A stretch of DNA of 7,143 nucleotides, taken from contig JAZRUF010000123.1 in NCBI GenBank assembly GCA_045652405.1, positions 1 to 7,143 of the forward strand, read 5' to 3'. Both the position numbers and the translations under genes were made by a program. The stretch's first letter is position 1. Each line of letters begins with the position of its first letter. Shown here in pieces: positions 6,801 through 7,143 of the stretch. The notes below the pieces were generated by a model, which saw only the letters and a list, made by a program, of their open reading frames with translations, had not been told where the DNA came from and did not search any database. Source of the DNA: JAZRUF01 sp045652405. Lineage in GTDB: Bacteria > Bacillota > Clostridia > Oscillospirales > JAAYXM01.

Positions 6801-7143
6801 AAAGCTGAGCGGATCTCCGTTGTTGTTTACCCACGCAGATGCAGCATGTGCATAGAATTTCCAGTTTGAATTTAAGCTTTTATTATAGTCTTTGAGTGTG
6901 CCATCAAACGTATGCCACGTGCCGTCATCAAGCATAATTTGGAAAGTCTCCGTCGCTGGGAAAATCTTTTGCATGCTCACGTTCTGCATGAAGAAGTAGC
7001 ACACACCGCCCCAGCTTGTATCCGTAGCCTCACCTTTTGCCGCCGCCTGACCAACAAGCAGATACTTGTCCTCAATCGGCATATTCGCGCTAAACTTCAC
7101 AGAACTTCCCGACTGGAAGTCAACCGTGGCAAGCGCATCCTTA
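807..7143 (-). CDS. Giant SLH-anchored heparinase II/III-family polysaccharide lyase, multimodular (5'-truncated by window edge)
   Basis: This is a predicted secreted, cell-wall-anchored lyase that cleaves an acidic polysaccharide by beta-elimination. The frame is open from 7142 to tandem stops TAA TAA (809-804), giving 2111 residues, numbered here from the first complete codon (7142-7140). Signal peptide and start lie beyond the window. Domain order: end of a beta module (1-60), a second module (61-264), Big2-like Ig (267-357), a third module (358-534), Ig-like domains (535-623 and 627-720), helical alginate-lyase-like region (about 729-1274), heparinase II/III beta-sandwich (about 1275-1654), beta extension (to 1784), He_PIG-like Ig (1785-1872), acidic linker (1873-1930), and SLH x3 (1931-2111). 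Diagnostic lyase motifs are YTGDIKYG, IGDMGSFG, HGHWD (His1306, His1308, Asp1310), PEIGYP, AHNTVVVD (His1349) and LEPYKG. It is much longer than ordinary heparinase-fold lyases (about 600-900 residues) because of the accessory modules. No frameshift is seen. The neighbouring solute-binding lipoprotein supports a role in polysaccharide use. The fold call is strong; the substrate (uronate-containing glycan, pectin fragment, alginate or glycosaminoglycan) is open. Confidence 0.92.
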   Translation of the reverse strand, partial: KDALATVDFQSGSSVKFSANMPIEDKYLLVGQAAAKGEATDTSWGGVCYFFMQNVSMQKIFPATETFQIMLDDGTWHTFDGTLKDYNKSLNSNWKFYAHAASAWVNNNGDPLSFAEMDGVKPAHNPVDKCVYNPSYGIEFYSETDARWIALALDVKTPGVYLLNMKGYHEQYGAKVDFYLFPEKKVDISEDATVLEKQAAVEKNIVSANYAGQMNQNVVLADTGTYDYTLPNKIVIPEAGEYVLVMKCAEKHWIRLESMTTMRVGDVPPTQLVMTAGSEKLRPGEKTTLKTELYVNGIEAELNAENIAIDISEDGVISYDAATGMISAVDEGEVTVSASVVHEGETIETSLKIKVEFPYFTYNLPLKNWNEITTYNSYSVAGNWMYWGYSKSTWPDACFTMDNYGTIRLTSQGTNFLIDSPDKWVALKVKVDEPGTYSVSGTYYGGPSGGINELYMVPADEIETEADVTAALTMDKLLGTVDYYAAAWTEDMPMTLRTMALDKGEYLLVTKGTGTKRSASSNYWAFTKMLKFKTSKTILTFALDENEIEYGKSTESDYTIKRFDGTEIPENEIKVSYSTSDEKVVIVDQNGKVTATGEGCAYITINVFYGNEKNSEIVPVTVKDTSDPESAQLNAPEALYVRGNDKIGFTVKMGSGNKISTLGSADSIEYEVSDPEGAIEFDYSNGTMTGIKAGVVTVKAKLSFRGANLVTEPVTIQVKNSEKGEPTIWTKEKREALLFNVANYADVKARADSYSSKADRYLDNFEALYGMIVAEGLPRYYHISKATAEDNTTCRYCKVDITEQYGTYGWITDPINSPWKIQCPACRRRFPSNDFGSYYEMGLDEHGVFNKELAQERHKTKFGGLHGEGYLKNTEYPEMDEHFDEEKGELVNVGIHNWGVDDGFGDYQMITSEDKDGNPIQTEQRSYYIAYYIHEGLWRGIISSSLSAFKNAYLYTGDIKYGRAGAILLDRIADVYPDLWYVKWTDMRDDGGYKGKESDIIWSCGPAANYADMYDVYYPIYEDEQLISYLSKKSVQYNQENPKNSAAALRKNVEEGILHSIFEAAVEGSLNGNNGTTQNAVIAAAVALNTMPETGKWLDWVMAPGAQIDVADVPVNMTSGNLLSILMSDVDRDGMGDESAPGYNAMWISYLQRAAEILSNYELYPEADLYKYPKFMKMFSAQLPIVMGGYYTAQIGDMGSFGGKEYGISTDPLVAAYQATGDILYAQALYQFNGRSSKGLKYDDTVKNPSSLENEVQAIIDTYGELDMGSTAQTGYGLYALRDGAIYPNSNTKRDFWMYTGSTAGHGHWDALNLGMTAYGINMAPEIGYPKFTGKDANRIQWVSSTIAHNTVVVDEKNCDPLNNRGLPMHFDDAGKVKVMDASKSEVYAQTDEYRRTVVMVEVDDQVSYGVDFFRVVGGKDHLYSFHSQSNKIAETEGLDLVERSGITYAGYKSGKDVKYGADPHPDSGNTWYSNDLTYPAGYTWLDNVESDEMPDKKFAVDFEVSDFRRVLKDSSGLHLRMTMLNDFELDEVSVVDGYPVDNSSNPKTNIKYVLARRKGEEKLDTLFTTVLEPYKGDRYLSGMEAVEVTHADGSELAQGEIVKAVKVMHEDGRIDYIVYAEDNTVEYRIDDLFNFKGFVGVATYEGVGEGETVKEENLAYTYLNDGEIIADTVDAQPAYTGMVASYTDELSLQNYINVSFDQQLTDEQITALAGRLIYVENDGVENGAYCIKGAKALEDGTVELDIGDVTTVRGYKDNSDIDKGFVYNISSGQLFSIPLSYVNDTAPTLTMDSGRYNATAGNKLSFSVSAKSDRALTYDAVVMPRGASFDAETATFSWTPDSTQIGQHSAAIKVSDGVLSTTYNAIITVYRNTGSVTDRPSQETGGSGDNSAAGGAPSGGTSSDTTDDDKTEDNGDAGNNDAGDDSDIVPTEKFVDLESHTWAKDAIYSLVDKGVINGTSANTYSPSKNINRADFAIMLVRAFDITEGEGEHFADVDANKYYAEELRLAKANGIVGGIGSNKFNPEGEITRQDMMVMLSRALKAVGKELSAADESVLAEFADAAEISDYAREAVAQLVGAGAIAGSNGRINPLGLATRAEVAVMLNRIFA
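810..1352 (-). repeat. Three tandem S-layer homology (SLH) domains, C-terminal cell-wall anchor
   Basis: SLH1 is residues 1931-1984 (FVDLESHTWAKDAIYSLVDKG to NRADFAIMLVRAF), SLH2 is 1992-2045 (HFADVDANKYYAEELRLAKANG to TRQDMMVMLSRAL), and SLH3 is 2058-2111 (EFADAAEISDYAREAVAQLVGAG to TRAEVAVMLNRIFA). Each has the F.D...W/Y/I opening, a helix ending in G.I.G, and the ITRAE-type motif. The motif reads NRAD, TRQD and TRAE in the three copies. SLH trimers bind pyruvylated secondary cell-wall polymers, so the enzyme should stay on the cell surface. The protein ends four residues after the last Asn-Arg. Confidence 0.95.
1353..1526 (-). other. Acidic low-complexity linker before the SLH anchor
   Basis: Residues 1873-1930 are almost entirely Gly, Ser, Thr, Asp, Asn, Glu and Ala (for example GGSGDNSAAGGAPSGG and DDDKTEDNGDAG). 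They should be disordered and strongly acidic. Such linkers commonly let a catalytic unit reach out from the wall-bound SLH domains and may be O-glycosylated. Glycosylation is not shown by the sequence. Confidence 0.8.
1527..1790 (-). other. Putative-Ig (He_PIG/cadherin-like) domain
   Basis: Residues 1785-1872 run from NDTAPTLTMDSGRYNATAGNKL to ITVYRN. They contain the core RGASFDAETATFSWTPDSTQIGQH followed by AAIKVSDGVLSTTYNAIITV. The 'P.GASFD..T.TFSWTP...Q.G.....I.VSDG' signature is classic for He_PIG domains. It probably serves as a spacer between the enzyme and the linker to the wall anchor. Confidence 0.85.
1791..2180 (-). other. Beta-rich extension after the lyase sandwich
   Basis: Residues about 1655-1784 have no named domain I can assign. 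They include a strand-rich segment (YINVSFDQQLTDEQI), a segment like IYVENDGVENGAYCIKG, TVELDIGDVTTVRGYKD, and GFVYNISSGQLFSIPLSYV just before the He_PIG-like Ig domain. The stretch is probably the last beta layer of the lyase fold or a small domain packed on it. It is continuous with the frame and has no sign of breakage. Confidence 0.5.
2181..4958 (-). other. Heparinase II/III-type lyase region: helical toroid plus beta-sandwich
   Basis: Residues about 729-1274 look like the alpha/alpha-toroid (alginate-lyase-like) part. It includes helical segments, AYLYTGDIKYGRAGAILLDRIADVYP, the NGNNGTTQNA loop (1071-1080), and GGYYTAQIGDMGSFGG with Tyr1190/Tyr1191 as candidate catalytic tyrosines. Residues about 1275-1654 carry the Hepar_II_III beta-sandwich: YGLYALRDGA, HGHWDALNLG (His1306, His1308), PEIGYP (Glu1326), STIAHNTVVVDEKN (His1349), the FHSQ strand and LEPYKGDRYLSG. 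In Pedobacter heparinase II, as I recall it, HGH supplies one essential His and one zinc ligand, and a later His completes the metal site. The spacing from His1308 to Glu1326 (18) equals that from His408 to Asp426 there. Boundaries are approximate, and the polysaccharide lyase family number cannot be assigned by eye. Confidence 0.85.
4665..4763 (-). other. Cys4 (CxxC-x25-CxxC) metal-binding-like cluster inside the lyase region
   Basis: Residues Cys794, Cys797, Cys823 and Cys826 form two CxxC knuckles (TTCRYCKVD and IQCPACRRRFPSNDFG) 25 residues apart. They hold four of only about a dozen cysteines in the visible protein. The geometry is that of a structural zinc site of the rubredoxin-knuckle kind. 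The following FPSNDFGSYYEMGLDEHGVF stretch is, from memory, shared by a subset of heparinase II/III-like proteins with this cluster. Zinc binding is inference. Confidence 0.6.
4983..5540 (-). other. Two tandem bacterial Ig-like domains (2 and 3) before the lyase region
   Basis: Residues 535-623 contain VSYSTSDEKVVIVDQNGKVTATGEGCAYITI, which is a close match to the Big2 pattern (S.SD..V..VD..G.VTA...G.A.IT). Residues 627-720 contain YEVSDPEGAIEFDYSNGTMTGIKAGVVTVKAKL, the same layout in more diverged form, ending at TIQVKN. They probably form a stiff stalk between the N-terminal modules and the catalytic region. Domain 2 is secure; domain 3 is a weaker match. Confidence 0.7.
5541..6071 (-). repeat. 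N-terminal beta module, copy 2 (possible carbohydrate-binding module)
   Basis: Residues 358-534 repeat the layout of copy 1: NWMYWGYSKSTW, then KWVALKVKVDEPGTYSVSG, an ELYMVPADE strand, an acidic stretch with TVDYY, GEYLLVTK, and a closing YWAFTKMLKFKT strand. It is somewhat shorter than copy 1. The Trp/Tyr-rich strand near the start is a plausible ligand-binding face, but no binding residue can be proven from sequence. It is followed directly by the second Ig-like domain. Confidence 0.55.
6072..6344 (-). other. Bacterial Ig-like (Big2-type) domain 1 of the lyase
   Basis: Residues 267-357 begin with PTQLVMTAGSEKLRPGEKTT and continue to GVISYDAATGMISAVDEGEVTV, then end in a beta strand (SLKIKVEF). 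The pattern of a strand, 'L.PGE', then 'G.I.A...GEVTV.A' is the usual signature of Big2 domains. These act as rigid spacers in surface proteins. It separates module copies 1 and 2. Confidence 0.75.
6351..6962 (-). repeat. N-terminal beta module, copy 1 (possible carbohydrate-binding module)
   Basis: Residues 61-264 form a complete aromatic, beta-rich module. It contains NWKFYAHAASAW near the start, then RWIALALDVKTPGVYLLN, a FYLFPEKK strand, an acidic helix-like stretch, and GEYVLVMK near the end. The same landmarks occur in the same order in copy 2, so the two are diverged duplicates. The W.AL...V..PG.Y pattern followed by GEY.LV.K resembles jelly-roll binding or spacer domains of clostridial surface enzymes. 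I do not recognise a named CBM family. Carbohydrate binding is inferred from the exposed aromatic content and from the position in a lyase. Confidence 0.55.
6963..7143 (-). repeat. C-terminal end of a first N-terminal beta module (copy 0, cut by the window)
   Basis: Residues 1-60 of the visible lyase match the end of the module found complete further on. The shared pattern is a VDF/VDY strand, a variable loop, then DKYLLVGQ here against GEYLLVTK in copy 2 and GEYVLVMK in copy 1, and a closing aromatic strand (CYFFMQNVSMQKI against YWAFTKMLKFKT). The rest of this copy must lie beyond 7143. This shows that the frame is coding well upstream of the first GTG and that the array has at least three copies. 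Confidence 0.6.

Noticed and set aside
7098..7100. GTG at 7100 as the start codon of the lyase
   Set aside because: The frame stays open to the window edge, the upstream residues align with the repeat module, and no signal peptide follows the GTG, which a secreted SLH protein would need.

Overview
The window looks like a piece of a Bacillota (clostridial, probably anaerobic, plant- or gut-associated) genome. The evidence is a strong AGGAGG ribosome binding site, a Gram-positive style lipoprotein signal peptide, and a giant surface enzyme ending in three S-layer homology (SLH) domains. The genus cannot be fixed from the sequence, and SLH anchoring also occurs in Paenibacillaceae and Negativicutes. 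All supported coding is on the minus strand, so transcription runs from high to low coordinates. Both genes are cut by the window edges.

Positions 7143 to 807 hold one uninterrupted reading frame of 2111 visible residues. It lacks its N-terminus, which lies beyond 7143. In protein order it contains: the end of one approx. 180-200-residue all-beta module; a second module of that type; a Big2-like Ig domain; a third module; two more Ig-like domains; a heparinase II/III-type polysaccharide lyase region carrying a Cys4 (CxxC...CxxC) cluster; a beta-rich extension; a putative-Ig (He_PIG-like) domain; an acidic Gly/Ser/Thr/Asp linker; and three SLH domains. It reads as a cell-wall-anchored lyase with substrate-binding or spacer modules held away from the wall.

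Positions 806 to 744 are a 63-base gap with a tandem stop codon, an 8-bp hairpin without a U-tract, and a clear Shine-Dalgarno site. Positions 743 to 1 encode the first 247 residues of a sugar-type extracellular solute-binding lipoprotein of an ABC importer, cut at its C-terminus.

The two genes probably form part of one polysaccharide-use locus. The anchored lyase would cut an acidic polysaccharide at the surface and the lipoprotein would capture released oligosaccharides for import. The substrate cannot be assigned from sequence alone. No RNA genes, mobile elements, CRISPR arrays or plus-strand genes could be supported.
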